Source: Campylobacter concisus ATCC 51562
GTDB taxonomy: Bacteria > Campylobacterota > Campylobacteria > Campylobacterales > Campylobacteraceae
NCBI RefSeq assembly: GCF_000466745.1
Contig: NZ_ANNI01000003.1
Span: forward strand, 1-64,000
DNA: 64,000 nucleotides
Direction: 5' to 3'
Made by a program: the position numbers and the translations under genes
Part shown: positions 39,198 through 48,505 of the stretch, in pieces
Layout: each line of letters starts with the position of its first letter
Numbering within the stretch: position 1 is the first letter of the stretch
The notes under the pieces: generated by a model
What the model was told of the DNA's origin: nothing
Databases searched by the model: none
Seen by the model: the letters and a program-made list of their open reading frames with translations, nothing else

Positions 39198-39474
39198 ATA
39201 CCAAACACAATTCATACAAAAATACAAAATATTTAACATAAAATTTTATGTATTTTTATTATAAATTTTAAATCTAATCGGCTATGGATCATTATAAAAA
39301 GGGATATTTTTTATTTTTTTGCAAATACACTAGGAATTTTATGCAAACATATAAAAATTTATCCGCCTTCATTAAACTAAAATAAAAAATTTTAAAGCCA
39401 ATTAAATATATAAATAATCATAAATTTATGCCTTTTTTTATAAAATCCTTGAACTTTATAAAAAGGATACCGCA
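39198..39474 (+). other. AT-rich intergenic region before dnaX
   Basis: The gap between glnA and dnaX is 314 nt including the glnA terminator. The remainder is very AT-rich with no convincing ORF. A perfect 16-bp palindrome lies at 39236-39251. The dnaX promoter probably includes TATAAA at 39440-39445, with AAAAGGAT just before the TTG start. I see nothing else. Confidence 0.5.
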
Positions 39475-41112
39475 TTGCAAGCACTAGCTTTAAAATATCG
39501 CCCTAAAAATTTTGATGAACTTATCGGTCAAGAAGCAGTTAGTAAAAGTCTTATACACGCACTTGACGAGGGTCGCATAAGCCACGCATATCTGTTTTCT
39601 GGGCTTAGAGGCAGTGGTAAAACTTCAAGTGCCAGGATATTTTCAAAAGCTTTAGTATGCGAAAAAGGACCTACCTCAAAACCATGTGAAGTATGCCCAC
39701 AATGCATAATGGCAAATGAGTCAAGACATATGGACATCATCGAAATGGACGCAGCTAGCCACAGAAAGATAGATGATATAAGAGAACTAATAGAGCAAAC
39801 AAAATATGCTCCAGCAATGGCAAGATATAAAATTTTTATAATCGATGAAGTGCATATGCTAACCAAAGAGGCATTTAACGCCCTTTTAAAAACGCTTGAA
39901 GAGCCACCAAGCTATGTAAAATTTATCCTAGCGACGACTGATCCATTAAAACTCCCAACAACGGTGCTTTCAAGAACACAGCATTTTAGGTTTAAGCAAA
40001 TAAGCAGATACAGCATCATTAAACATCTTGAGTTTATTTTAAGCAAAGAAGGCATTAGCTACGAAAAAGAGGCACTTGAAATTTTAGCAAGAAGTGGCGG
40101 AGGATCGCTAAGAGATACTTTGACACTTCTTGATCAAGCTATCATTTACGGGGCAAATAATGTCACGGCAAATGGCGTAGCATCGATGTTAGGACTTCTT
40201 GATCCAGAAAAGATCGAAGAGATAATAACTCATGTTTTAAATCACGATAAAAATGCTATTAGAGTGCTTGTAAGCGAACTTGAAAGCTACGATCCAGAGA
40301 TGATAATAGATGAAATTTTGGCAAATTTAAAGCAAAAATTTATAGAAAATGACTCAAAAATTTCACTACTTGTTTATGAGAGATTTTTTAGGATTTTGGC
40401 ACAAGCTAAAGGTATGCTAAATGTAAGTAGCGACAATGGCTTTGTGCTAATGCTAATGCTTTTTATGATGATAGAAGCGCTAAATTTACAAGATATTGAT
40501 GACGCTATAAATGAAGTGATCTCAAAAAATAGCGAAAATTCCACTCAAATCACAGAAGTCATCACTCAAAAAAGCCAAGCAGCTCCTACTAAAATGCAAG
40601 GTCCATACGAACTATTCTTAACAAAAATTTATGATAGAAATTACGATCTTGGCGAGTTTTTTAAAGAATTTGTAGAATTTAGCTTCTTTAATAACAATGA
40701 GTTTGGACTGATAGTAAATGCAAAAGATGAAAATCTTGAATATTTTAAGAAAAATTGGAAAATTTTAAATGAGATATTGCGTACGCTTTTTGGACAAAAT
40801 GCGAAAATAGTAAATGCAAAGAGTGATGAGCAAAAAGTACAAACTAAGACGCCTAAAGCCTCTTTAGAAAATAATGAAAAAAGCGAACTAGACGAGCTTG
40901 ATGAGGAAATTTTAAGACTAAATGCAAATAACATTGAAACTAAAAATGAGTCAAAAATCGAGATAAAAAGCGAGCTACAAAACGAAAAAAATAACTTTGC
41001 TTTGATGCTAAATAAAGAGCCAAAAACGCCAGAAGAGCTTCAAAGGCAAAGAGAACAAGGGGTTCTAAAAGAGGCCAATAGACTTTTTGGCGAGCCAACT
41101 ATCGAGAGCTAG
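39475..41112 (+). CDS. dnaX: DNA polymerase III subunit gamma/tau
   Basis: Clamp-loader ATPase, 545 aa. Walker A is GLRGSGKTSSAR (~43-54), the zinc-binding cysteines are in CEKGPTSKPCEVCPQC, Walker B and sensor are IIDEVHMLTKEAFNALLKTLEEPP-type segment and ATTDPLKLPTTVLSR. The C-terminal ~200 residues are variable and charged, as in tau. The start is TTG 39475, preceded by AAAAGGATA. Its 3' end overlaps convergent ccoS by 14 nt. I saw no obvious A-rich programmed slip site like that of E. coli, but I did not search exhaustively. Confidence 0.94.
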   Translation: MQALALKYRPKNFDELIGQEAVSKSLIHALDEGRISHAYLFSGLRGSGKTSSARIFSKALVCEKGPTSKPCEVCPQCIMANESRHMDIIEMDAASHRKIDDIRELIEQTKYAPAMARYKIFIIDEVHMLTKEAFNALLKTLEEPPSYVKFILATTDPLKLPTTVLSRTQHFRFKQISRYSIIKHLEFILSKEGISYEKEALEILARSGGGSLRDTLTLLDQAIIYGANNVTANGVASMLGLLDPEKIEEIITHVLNHDKNAIRVLVSELESYDPEMIIDEILANLKQKFIENDSKISLLVYERFFRILAQAKGMLNVSSDNGFVLMLMLFMMIEALNLQDIDDAINEVISKNSENSTQITEVITQKSQAAPTKMQGPYELFLTKIYDRNYDLGEFFKEFVEFSFFNNNEFGLIVNAKDENLEYFKKNWKILNEILRTLFGQNAKIVNAKSDEQKVQTKTPKASLENNEKSELDELDEEILRLNANNIETKNESKIEIKSELQNEKNNFALMLNKEPKTPEELQRQREQGVLKEANRLFGEPTIES

Positions 41113-41341
41113 CCTTATCTTTACTGCTAGCCTCTAGTCTCTTTTTTAGCGCTTCTTTTTTGCGAAGCTCTAGCTCATAAGCTTCATTTAGCGCCTCTTC
41201 ATCGTCCAGGTTTGCTCCATCTAAAAATTTTCGGTAGTCCTCAAATTGCTTATTTTTTATCCCCCAAAGCACGCCAAAAAGCAAAAATGCTCCCATCAAA
41301 ACCGAGATAAAAACCAGCATCGCAAGTGTCGCGCTATCCAT
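41099..41341 (-). CDS. ccoS: cbb3 oxidase assembly protein CcoS
   Basis: 80 aa. One membrane helix (residues ~7-27, LVFISVLMGAFLLFGVLWGI), then a soluble tail with QFEDYRKFLDGANLDDE, a typical CcoS pattern. Needed with CcoI for copper and heme insertion into cbb3 cytochrome oxidase. Shares one base with ccoI. Confidence 0.88.
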   Translation of the reverse strand: MDSATLAMLVFISVLMGAFLLFGVLWGIKNKQFEDYRKFLDGANLDDEEALNEAYELELRKKEALKKRLEASSKDKASSR

Positions 41342-43722
41342 TATTTTTCCTTAAATTTTCTAACAATATAAAGCGAGTTTAAGATAACACTTAGCGAGCT
41401 AAGCGACATAAAAAGCGCAGCAAATAGCGGAATGACGTAGCCACATACGGCAAATGGCAGAGCAAGAACATTATAAAGAAGACAAAAGAGCAAATTTTGC
41501 TTTATCGTTTTGTAAGTAAATTTTGAGATTTTTATGGCCTTTGCTAGACTTTTTAAACTATCATCAAGCAGCACCACATCGCTTCTTTCTAAGCTTATTG
41601 CCGCCCCACTTCCCATGCAAATGGCAACATGAGCAAGGCTAAGTGCTGCTGCGTCATTTATGCCGTCCCCTACCATTAGCACCTTTTTGCCCTGCTCTTT
41701 TAGTTCGCTTATAAATTTAGCTTTCGTTTCAGGCAACATCTCTGCTCTAAACTCACTCACGCCAAGCTCATCTGCCACATTTTTTACCACTTTTTGCACG
41801 TCGCCACTTAAGATATATACTTTCATGCCAGCGCTCTTTAGCTCGTCTATCAAAGCCTTTGCTTCAGGTTTTACACTATCTTTTAGATAAAATTTCGCCA
41901 CTAACTCGCCATTAAGACCCACAAAAAAGCTCACATTTTCTTCAGCTTCATCAAAGCTAATACCATTTTCGACTAAAAATCGTTTGCTTCCTGCATAAAA
42001 TTTTTTACCTGAAATTCCAGCCTCAACACCCTTTGCCACGCTTAAATTTGTATTTTTAAGCTCTATTTTCCTTGCGCCTTTTTGCTTTAAAAATTTAGCC
42101 ACTGCCACGCTTATTTGATGATTTGATATAAGAGCTAGCGAATAAATTTCATCTAAGCTTATGCTCTCTTTTATGAAAAAATCACTAACCTCAAATTCTG
42201 CCTTTGTGAGCGTACCGGTCTTGTCAAATACTGCCACATCGCACTTTGCAAGGCTTTCAAAAAATTTAGCCTCTTTAAAAAGTACTCTATTTTTAAAGGC
42301 CACACCAAGGGCACAGACACTACTAACTGGCGTGGCAAGCGCAAGCGCACAAGGACAAGCGATCACGATGACGCTAACAGCCGTGACAATAGCTTCTGAA
42401 AAGCCAAATTTAAAGTACCAAAACCAAAATGTAAAAAATGCTAACGTCAGCACGCTAAGAGAAAATTTAGAAGCGATTTTATTGACTACTAGCTCGATAT
42501 TTGGCTTTTTTAGCTCAGCAGTTTGGAACAAATTTACAAGCTGATTTAGATAAGAATTTTTAAAAATTTCCTTTGCTTCGTAGATGATTTGTCCATTTTG
42601 GCAAATGACACCACTTTTCACCTCTTGCCCCACTCCCAAGGTCACAGGCAGGCTCTCTCCCGTTAGACTTGAGCTATCCACGCTTACCTCACCACTAAGC
42701 ACCACTCCATCAAGTAGCGCCCTCTCGCCAGATCTAAGCACGATCTTTTCGCCCAAATTTACATCTCTTGGCTCTTTTAAAACATCCTTGCCATCCTCCA
42801 AAATACACACCTTTGCAAGCAGCATATCATTTAAGAAATTTGAAGTCTCAAGTGCCTTTTTCTTGCCCAAAATTTCTAAAAATTTACCGATAAAAACAAA
42901 GGTGATGATCATCGCAACCGAGTCAAAATAGCTCTCGCCACTCCTCGTAAACATCGCATAAATCGAGTAGATATAGGTTATGCTAGCTCCGGTGATAACG
43001 AGCAAATCCATATTTGGCGAAGCATTTTTAATGGCTATCTTTGCTCCTTTGAAAAACTCGCTACCAGTATAAAAAAATACAGGCGTTGCTAATACAAACT
43101 GCGCAAAGCTTAAGATATCTTTTATGTCGCCTCTTATGCCACTAAAATACCCACTATACTGAGCAATGGCTAGCCACATAATGTTCATCGTAGCAAAGAT
43201 ACCAACTAGTGCTTTTGTGTAAAATTTTCTTCTTTTCTTGGCTAGTTCGTCCTCTTTTTGACTCGTAGCATAGGGCTTTGGAACATAACCAACGGCATAA
43301 ATTTTTTCAATTATCTGCTCTACTAAAAGCTCCTGCTCATCAAAAATAATGACCGCTTTTTGATTAAGCGAGTTGATATTTACCTCCAAGACGCCCGGTA
43401 AGCTAAAAAGTGCCTTTTCAAGTAGCCAGATGCAAGCTGAGCAAGTGATGCCATCGATTAAAAATGAAATTTGACTAAAGTCGCCCTCTTTTGTCACAAG
43501 CTCGCTAAAATTTGCCGCTAAATTTTTGATATTTGCACCGTTGCTTGCTGGCGTGAGTGTATTTTTACCAAGACGCTCATAAAACTCACTAAGCCCATTT
43601 TCATTTAAAATTTCATAAACGCCTTTGCAACCAACACAGCAAAATTTAAGTCCACTTTCATTTGAGATCATCACGCTTTCATCAAATTTTAATCTACAAT
43701 GAGCACATCTACTTTGTGGCAT
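41341..43722 (-). CDS. ccoI: cbb3 oxidase copper-loading P-type ATPase CcoI (FixI)
   Basis: 793 aa P1B copper ATPase. The N-terminal cysteine-rich domain (CAHCRLKF ... FCCVGCKGVYEIL) is typical of CcoI. The HMA domain has the copper site C94-C97 in DGITCSACIWLL. Later come TGES, the transmembrane CPC motif in VIACPCALALATP, the phosphorylation motif DKTGTLT and the hinge GDGINDAAAL. Exports Cu+ to the periplasm for oxidase assembly. Pairing with ccoS supports CcoI over CopA. Confidence 0.93.
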   Translation of the reverse strand: MPQSRCAHCRLKFDESVMISNESGLKFCCVGCKGVYEILNENGLSEFYERLGKNTLTPASNGANIKNLAANFSELVTKEGDFSQISFLIDGITCSACIWLLEKALFSLPGVLEVNINSLNQKAVIIFDEQELLVEQIIEKIYAVGYVPKPYATSQKEDELAKKRRKFYTKALVGIFATMNIMWLAIAQYSGYFSGIRGDIKDILSFAQFVLATPVFFYTGSEFFKGAKIAIKNASPNMDLLVITGASITYIYSIYAMFTRSGESYFDSVAMIITFVFIGKFLEILGKKKALETSNFLNDMLLAKVCILEDGKDVLKEPRDVNLGEKIVLRSGERALLDGVVLSGEVSVDSSSLTGESLPVTLGVGQEVKSGVICQNGQIIYEAKEIFKNSYLNQLVNLFQTAELKKPNIELVVNKIASKFSLSVLTLAFFTFWFWYFKFGFSEAIVTAVSVIVIACPCALALATPVSSVCALGVAFKNRVLFKEAKFFESLAKCDVAVFDKTGTLTKAEFEVSDFFIKESISLDEIYSLALISNHQISVAVAKFLKQKGARKIELKNTNLSVAKGVEAGISGKKFYAGSKRFLVENGISFDEAEENVSFFVGLNGELVAKFYLKDSVKPEAKALIDELKSAGMKVYILSGDVQKVVKNVADELGVSEFRAEMLPETKAKFISELKEQGKKVLMVGDGINDAAALSLAHVAICMGSGAAISLERSDVVLLDDSLKSLAKAIKISKFTYKTIKQNLLFCLLYNVLALPFAVCGYVIPLFAALFMSLSSLSVILNSLYIVRKFKEK

Positions 43723-43858
43723 TTTTACTTTCTTTTATCTAAAATTTTTACTAATATTATTGCATCACATGCCTATTACACACCATATAAATTTATGGCA
43801 GACAAACTACAAAAATAGGCACAAATTTCTTCTTTTATTATCGTTATAAAATGGCGAG

Positions 43859-43864
43859 ATTATA
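43859..43864 (-). promoter_or_regulatory. probable -10 element of ccoI-ccoS
   Basis: TATAAT on the minus strand in GCTATAATCT, about 137 nt upstream of the ccoI start. The 5' leader between has no ORF. Confidence 0.5.
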
Positions 43865-43909
43865 GCAAATCAACCATTTTTGAGCAAAAATTTCATTTTA
43901 TACCATTTC

Positions 43910-43938
43910 TTGACAACAAAGTTTTATTTTTATAAAAT
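43910..43938 (+). promoter_or_regulatory. sigma70 promoter of rho
   Basis: Perfect -35 TTGACA (43910-43915), 17-nt spacer, then TAAAAT (43933-43938). It lies ~73 nt upstream of the rho ATG. A good -35 is unusual in Campylobacter, so this may be a strong promoter. Confidence 0.65.
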
Positions 43939-44011
43939 GCCAAAACTTTCAAAAACTTCTTTTTGAAACTTAGAAATTCTGCAAAATTATCCCCGCATTT
44001 AAAGAGGAAAT

Positions 44012-45352
44012 ATGGAAAACAACCAAACCGAGCAAAGTGCTGCTCAAAACACAAAAACTACAAAAAAACATCAAGCATCAAGAACACACATACCAGTAGA
44101 CGGACACAAGATCGAAGAGCTAAGAACGCTTAGTTTAGATGAGCTAGTACAGATCGCAAATAGCGTTGGCGTCGAAAATCCACGAGAATTTCGTAGGCAG
44201 GATTTGATATTTGAGATACTAAAAACCCAGACAAAACAAGGCGGCTTTATACTATTTACTGGAATTTTAGAGATCACAAATGAAGGTTATGGCTTTTTAA
44301 GGGCTGTTGATGCGAATTTAAGCGACAGCTCAAACGACGCATACGTTTCAAACTCACAGATCCGCAAATTTGCACTTCGTGTGGGCGACATCATCACAGG
44401 CCAAGTAAGAGAACCAAAAGATCAGGAAAAGTACTACGCCCTTTTAAAGATCGAGGCGGTAAATTACATGCCTCTAGCAGACGCAAAAGAGAGGCCTCTC
44501 TTTGACAACCTAACTCCACTTTTCCCAACTGAAAAGCTAAATTTAGAATATGATCCGATGAAGCTAACGGGCCGTGTGCTTGATCTTTTCACGCCAATTG
44601 GAAAGGGTCAGCGTGGCCTCATCGTCGCACCTCCAAGAAGTGGTAAAACCGAGCTTATGAAAGAGCTAGCTCACGGCATCGCTAAAAATCACCCAGAAGC
44701 CCAGCTTATGGTACTTCTAGTAGATGAGAGACCAGAAGAAGTTACCGATATGCAGCGCTGCGTAAAAGGCGAGGTTTTTAGCTCGACATTTGACCTGCCA
44801 GCGCTTAATCACGTCCGCGTAGCAGAGCTAGTCATAGAAAAGGCAAAACGTCTAGTTGAGATGGGTAAAGACGTCATTATATTGCTTGACAGTATAACCC
44901 GTCTAGCGCGTGCCTATAACACAGTGACCCCACCAAGTGGCAAGGTACTAACAGGCGGCGTAGACGCAAACGCACTTCACAAGCCAAAACGCTTCTTTGG
45001 CGCAGCTAGAAATATCGAACACGGCGGCTCACTAACCATCATCGCAACCGCGCTAATCGACACTGGCTCACGCATGGATGAAGTAATATTTGAAGAGTTT
45101 AAAGGCACTGGAAACAGTGAGATCGTGCTTGATCGCAATATCTCTGACCGCAGAATTTACCCAGCTATCAATGTACTAAAATCAGGCACAAGAAAAGAAG
45201 AGCTACTTCAAAAACCTGATGAGCTTCAAAAAATTTGGGCTATCCGCTCTGCGATCGCTACAATGGACGATGTCGAAGCGCTTAAATTCTTGTATGCAAA
45301 AATGCTAAAGACAAAAGACAACAAAGAGCTTCTCTCTATCCTAAACGAGTAA
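44012..45352 (+). CDS. rho: transcription termination factor Rho
   Basis: 446 aa. The first ~35 residues are polar and low complexity, an extension compared with E. coli Rho (419 aa). The Rho N domain follows ([18 protein letters not shown]), then the RNA-binding cold-shock-like domain ([19 protein letters not shown]). The ATPase has Walker [10 protein letters not shown] (206-214), [13 protein letters not shown] and the [13 protein letters not shown] segment. Ribosome-binding site AGAGGAAA precedes the ATG. Confidence 0.96.
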   Translation: MENNQTEQSAAQNTKTTKKHQASRTHIPVDGHKIEELRTLSLDELVQIANSVGVENPREFRRQDLIFEILKTQTKQGGFILFTGILEITNEGYGFLRAVDANLSDSSNDAYVSNSQIRKFALRVGDIITGQVREPKDQEKYYALLKIEAVNYMPLADAKERPLFDNLTPLFPTEKLNLEYDPMKLTGRVLDLFTPIGKGQRGLIVAPPRSGKTELMKELAHGIAKNHPEAQLMVLLVDERPEEVTDMQRCVKGEVFSSTFDLPALNHVRVAELVIEKAKRLVEMGKDVIILLDSITRLARAYNTVTPPSGKVLTGGVDANALHKPKRFFGAARNIEHGGSLTIIATALIDTGSRMDEVIFEEFKGTGNSEIVLDRNISDRRIYPAINVLKSGTRKEELLQKPDELQKIWAIRSAIATMDDVEALKFLYAKMLKTKDNKELLSILNE

Positions 45353-45481
45353 ATTTACCGAGCTTGAAGCAGTTGCTTTGAGCTCAAATTTCTTCACTTA
45401 AAATATCCAGCTAAAAATATCTTAGAAATTTTAAATTTTCTAGCTCTTGCAATTATAAAAGAATTTACGATTTTTAAACGA

Positions 45482-45694
45482 TTATTTACTAAATTTTTCT
45501 ATGTCTTGATTGATCAAATTTTCATATTCGCAAAGCTCATTACAAGTCTTTTTACTCTGCTCTATAAGCTCATCAAATTTAAATCCAAGCATCACAATAC
45601 GATAAAGGTTTGGCTTGTATTTTCGCCAGTTGTAAAGCGTTGCGACATCAACGTCTAAATGATAAGCCATATCACGTTTTGTCATCTTAGCCAC
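45482..45694 (-). CDS. small helix-turn-helix-like protein
   Basis: 70 aa. The N-terminal part TKRDMAYHLDVDVATLYNWRKYKPNLYRIVMLGF reads as a helix-turn-helix with the recognition helix around VATLYNWRK. The remaining ~30 residues are charged helix. GTG start at 45694 is supported by AGGAGT 6-7 nt upstream; ATG 45685 is an alternative. It is convergent with rho and divergent from the outer-membrane gene across 160 nt, so it might regulate that gene. Family unknown to me. Confidence 0.6.
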   Translation of the reverse strand: MAKMTKRDMAYHLDVDVATLYNWRKYKPNLYRIVMLGFKFDELIEQSKKTCNELCEYENLINQDIEKFSK

Positions 45695-45815
45695 TTTACA
45701 CTCCTTTTTTTTGAGTGATTTTATAAATTTTATTCTGATAAGAAAACAATTGAATTATTTTATGTTTTTTATATATTTAATTGAATATTTAAACTTTATT
45801 TAATCCAATAAAATT

Positions 45816-45821
45816 TAGAAT
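45816..45821 (+). promoter_or_regulatory. probable -10 element of the outer-membrane barrel gene
   Basis: TAGAAT in ATTTAGAATACC, 33 nt upstream of the ATG, preceded by a T-rich upstream stretch. AAGGAG precedes the ATG at 45855. Confidence 0.45.
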
Positions 45822-45854
45822 ACCAGTCAAACATTTTTTAAATAAGGAGTAAAA

Positions 45855-46454
45855 ATGAAAAATGTAGTTTTAAAAGTTGCTTTAGGCTTAAGCCTAGCTA
45901 GTGCAGCTGCTTTAGCACAAGGAGCGTTCATTGGGATCGAAGGAGATTACTCTTTTAATTCAAAATTAACAGCAAAAAGCGACAATGGTAAATCAAAAGT
46001 CAAAAAGGCTCAACCAGGTATCGGACTAAAAGCTGGCTATGATTTTGATAGTTTTAGAGTTTATGGAGCTTACATTTACGACTTTCAAGCAAAGAAATCA
46101 CTTGGCGATGAAGACGGTACAGTAATAAAATGGAGTACACATAAATTTATAGTGGGCGCAGACTATACACCAGAATTGACAAAGGACATAAAACTAGTTC
46201 TTGGTGGCTACACTGGCTACTCAAAGCTTAAAATGGATGTATTTGACACTCATGATGGCTCGGAAAAAGCTAATACAAATGGCTGGATACTAGGTGCAAG
46301 AATTGGTGCTGAATACTCTATCAACGAAAACAATGCAGTTGAGTTTGGTCTAAAAGCAGACAGAACTAAATATAGCTCCATAGCAAAATATGATAATGCA
46401 AAAATAAAAGAGACAAACGTTGGTCTTTATATGGGATATACATATAAATTTTAA
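45855..46454 (+). CDS. outer-membrane beta-barrel protein
   Basis: 199 aa. A signal peptide ends near residue 21 (LASAAALAQGAF). The mature part has alternating strands such as GAFIGIEGDYSFNSKL, GIGLKAGYDFDSFRVYGAYIYDF, KFIVGADYTPEL, LGGYTGYSKLKM and the terminal VGLYMGYTYKF, ending in Phe as outer-membrane proteins do. An 8-stranded small barrel is likely. No family-level function can be read. It has its own promoter and terminator. Confidence 0.78.
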   Translation: MKNVVLKVALGLSLASAAALAQGAFIGIEGDYSFNSKLTAKSDNGKSKVKKAQPGIGLKAGYDFDSFRVYGAYIYDFQAKKSLGDEDGTVIKWSTHKFIVGADYTPELTKDIKLVLGGYTGYSKLKMDVFDTHDGSEKANTNGWILGARIGAEYSINENNAVEFGLKADRTKYSSIAKYDNAKIKETNVGLYMGYTYKF

Positions 46455-46463
46455 TCGCTCACA

Positions 46464-46495
46464 AGCTCAAATTTAAGAGTAAATTTGAGCTTTTT
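46464..46495 (+). terminator. intrinsic terminator of the outer-membrane barrel gene
   Basis: Perfect 11-bp inverted repeat (46464-46474 with 46481-46491) around AAGAGT, followed by TTTT. It acts on + transcripts; the other strand has no T-run after the stem. Confidence 0.88.
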
Positions 46496-46507
46496 ATTTA
46501 AAACGAA

Positions 46508-46987
46508 CTATAAATTTAAAAGTTTTTCTAAATTTTTGCCGTCCAAGCGATAGTTTCTCCACTCAAGTGATTGATTTTTGGCACCCAAGCTTTCATAAAA
46601 TTTAATGCTTGGCTCATTCCAGTTTAGGCAGCACCACTCAAGCCTTTTTAAATTTTCATCCTTACAAATTTGAGCTAGAAATTTAAAAAAAGCCTTGCCT
46701 ATACCTTGATTTCTAAACTCTTTTTTGACGTAAATGTCCTCAAGATAAATCCCACCAAGCCCCAAAAATGTAGAAAATGTATAAAAATAGATAGCATAGC
46801 CAATCACCTTACCCTCACTCTCGCAGACAATGGCTTTTGCGTGATTTTTATTAAAGATAGAGTCTGCAAAAATTTCATTTGTAAAAGTGACTTGATCGCT
46901 CAAATTCTCATAGCTAGCAAGCTCTCTTACAAGCTCGCATATCACGTCTATATCGTCAATAGTCGCTTTTCTTATTTGAAATTTCAT
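46508..46987 (-). CDS. GNAT-family N-acetyltransferase (spermidine/diamine acetyltransferase-like)
   Basis: 159 aa GNAT domain. The start IRKATIDDIDVICELVRELASYE resembles SSAT-type enzymes. The acetyl-CoA loop is FRNQGIGKAFFKFL (~96-109), preceded by YLEDIYVKKEFR, and CCLNWNEPSIKFYESLGA is conserved in the same subgroup. The substrate might be a polyamine or small amine, but this is inference. It shares one base with nusA. Confidence 0.8.
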   Translation of the reverse strand: MKFQIRKATIDDIDVICELVRELASYENLSDQVTFTNEIFADSIFNKNHAKAIVCESEGKVIGYAIYFYTFSTFLGLGGIYLEDIYVKKEFRNQGIGKAFFKFLAQICKDENLKRLEWCCLNWNEPSIKFYESLGAKNQSLEWRNYRLDGKNLEKLLNL

Positions 46988-48090
46988 TAGTTATCACCAA
47001 AAAGCGCTTTTAAATCTTTGATTGGCTCATTATTTTCTGCATTGCTACTAGTTTTTGAGCCAAGCTCATTTAGCTCGATCTCATAGCCAGTTAGCATGCT
47101 TGCTAGGCGGATATTTATGCCGTTTTTGCCGATCGCCTTGCTCTTTTGTTCGCTTGCAAGCGTTACAATTGCCTTATTTTCTTCGATCTTTACAGATGTG
47201 ATGATCGCAGGTGCCATAGCGCGAGCCACCAAGATCGCTGGCTCGGTGGTGTATTCGATCGCGTCGATACTCTCGCCATGAAGCTCTTTACTTACAGCAT
47301 TTATCCTAACGCCCTTTGTGCCGACCGTTGCACCAACTGGATCGATGTTTGGAGTAGTTGAGATGAGTGCTACTTTAGCTCTTTCACCAGGAATTCTCGC
47401 ACTTCCTTGAATGATAATGCCACCATCTTTTATCTCAGGTACCTCTGAAGTTAGTAGAGCTTCAAGAAATTTTGGCGAAGTCCTTGAAAGCTCGACCTTT
47501 ATGCCTAAATTTTTATCTGTAAAAACTTTTCTAATGACCGCCTTTACAACGTCGCCCACTTTAAATTTCTCGCCTTTTATGCGATTTTTACGTGGCAATA
47601 TAGCACGAAGCTCGTCTATCTCGATAAAAGTGTTTTCATCATTATCGACTCTAACAACTGGTCCAAAGACCATGTGACCGCTCATTTCATTATATTTTTG
47701 TAAAATTTTCTCTTCAACTAGGCGCTGGATGTGATACTCAAGCTCCTTATGAAGCGTTTGAGCTGCGGTTCTTCCAAGGTTATCAAGGCTTAGCTCGTAA
47801 GTAAGCTCATCACCGATCTCTACGCCACTATCTATCTTTTTAGCCTCTTTTAAGCTTAAAAAGTGCTCATTGTCCTCTTCAAGCCTCTCATCGTCGTTTG
47901 CTACGATTGAAATTTTTTGATAAAGCTTTAAATTTTTATTTGCATCGATGCTCACGTCATACTCATAATTTTCGCCATAAACTCTTTTTGCAGTATTTAT
48001 CAAGGCTCTTATAACACGCTCTTTTACATCTTCTATCTCTAAATTTTTCTCATTTGCAATTGACTCGATGATATCTGAAATTCTTTCCAT
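46987..48090 (-). CDS. nusA: transcription factor NusA
   Basis: 367 aa using ATG 48090. The NusA N-terminal domain (MERISDIIESIANEKNLEIEDV) is followed by an S1 domain (GHMVFGPVVRVDN ... IEIDELRAILP) and two KH domains (VGTKGVRINAVSKELHGESIDA; AIGKNGINIRLASMLTGYEIE). It lacks the C-terminal acidic repeats of E. coli NusA (495 aa), as other Campylobacterales do. A longer frame open to 48150 exists, but GGAGAAAA precedes 48090. Confidence 0.94.
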   Translation of the reverse strand: MERISDIIESIANEKNLEIEDVKERVIRALINTAKRVYGENYEYDVSIDANKNLKLYQKISIVANDDERLEEDNEHFLSLKEAKKIDSGVEIGDELTYELSLDNLGRTAAQTLHKELEYHIQRLVEEKILQKYNEMSGHMVFGPVVRVDNDENTFIEIDELRAILPRKNRIKGEKFKVGDVVKAVIRKVFTDKNLGIKVELSRTSPKFLEALLTSEVPEIKDGGIIIQGSARIPGERAKVALISTTPNIDPVGATVGTKGVRINAVSKELHGESIDAIEYTTEPAILVARAMAPAIITSVKIEENKAIVTLASEQKSKAIGKNGINIRLASMLTGYEIELNELGSKTSSNAENNEPIKDLKALFGDN

Positions 48091-48262
48091 TTTTTCTCCA
48101 TTGTAACGATAAATTTCGGGGATTTTTCGTGAAGTTTTGAAATTATACATAAGTCATACTTTTAATAACTTTAAGCTTATTATTAACTTTTATTTAATCC
48201 TTTTTTTATGATGTTTTGGATATATTGACCGATTAAAATTTAAGATTTTGAAAGGATTAAAA

Positions 48263-48505
48263 ATGGAGCTAAAACTTGCAAGAGCTGAATTAGACGCAAA
48301 ACCAAAAACGATTTCACTAGAAAAAATAGAGGCAGCTGTCGAAAAAGAGGGTCAGAAAATTTTCTATTTTGATAAAGAAAACACACACAAACAACTAATC
48401 GCCCTAGTAGAGCATTTTGAAGAAAAAGGGCTAAGCGTCTATCACAGAACCGTAAAATACGGACTTGATGATAGCGACTACATGTATGAAGTGCATATAC
48501 TTTAA
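48263..48505 (+). CDS. HP0268-family small protein (possible nuclease)
   Basis: 80 aa using ATG 48263, with AAAGGA 7 nt upstream. Sequence [19 protein letters not shown] ... [29 protein letters not shown] ... YMYEVHIL matches Helicobacter HP0268 in length and layout. HP0268 has been reported as a nicking nuclease. A TTG at 48248 is in frame but lies in front of the ribosome-binding site. The last base overlaps the miaB ATG. Confidence 0.75.
   Translation: MELKLARAELDAKPKTISLEKIEAAVEKEGQKIFYFDKENTHKQLIALVEHFEEKGLSVYHRTVKYGLDDSDYMYEVHIL

Noticed and set aside
45360-45385. Interrupted inverted repeat after rho
   Set aside because: Stem is broken by internal mismatches and has no T-run; not convincing as an intrinsic terminator.
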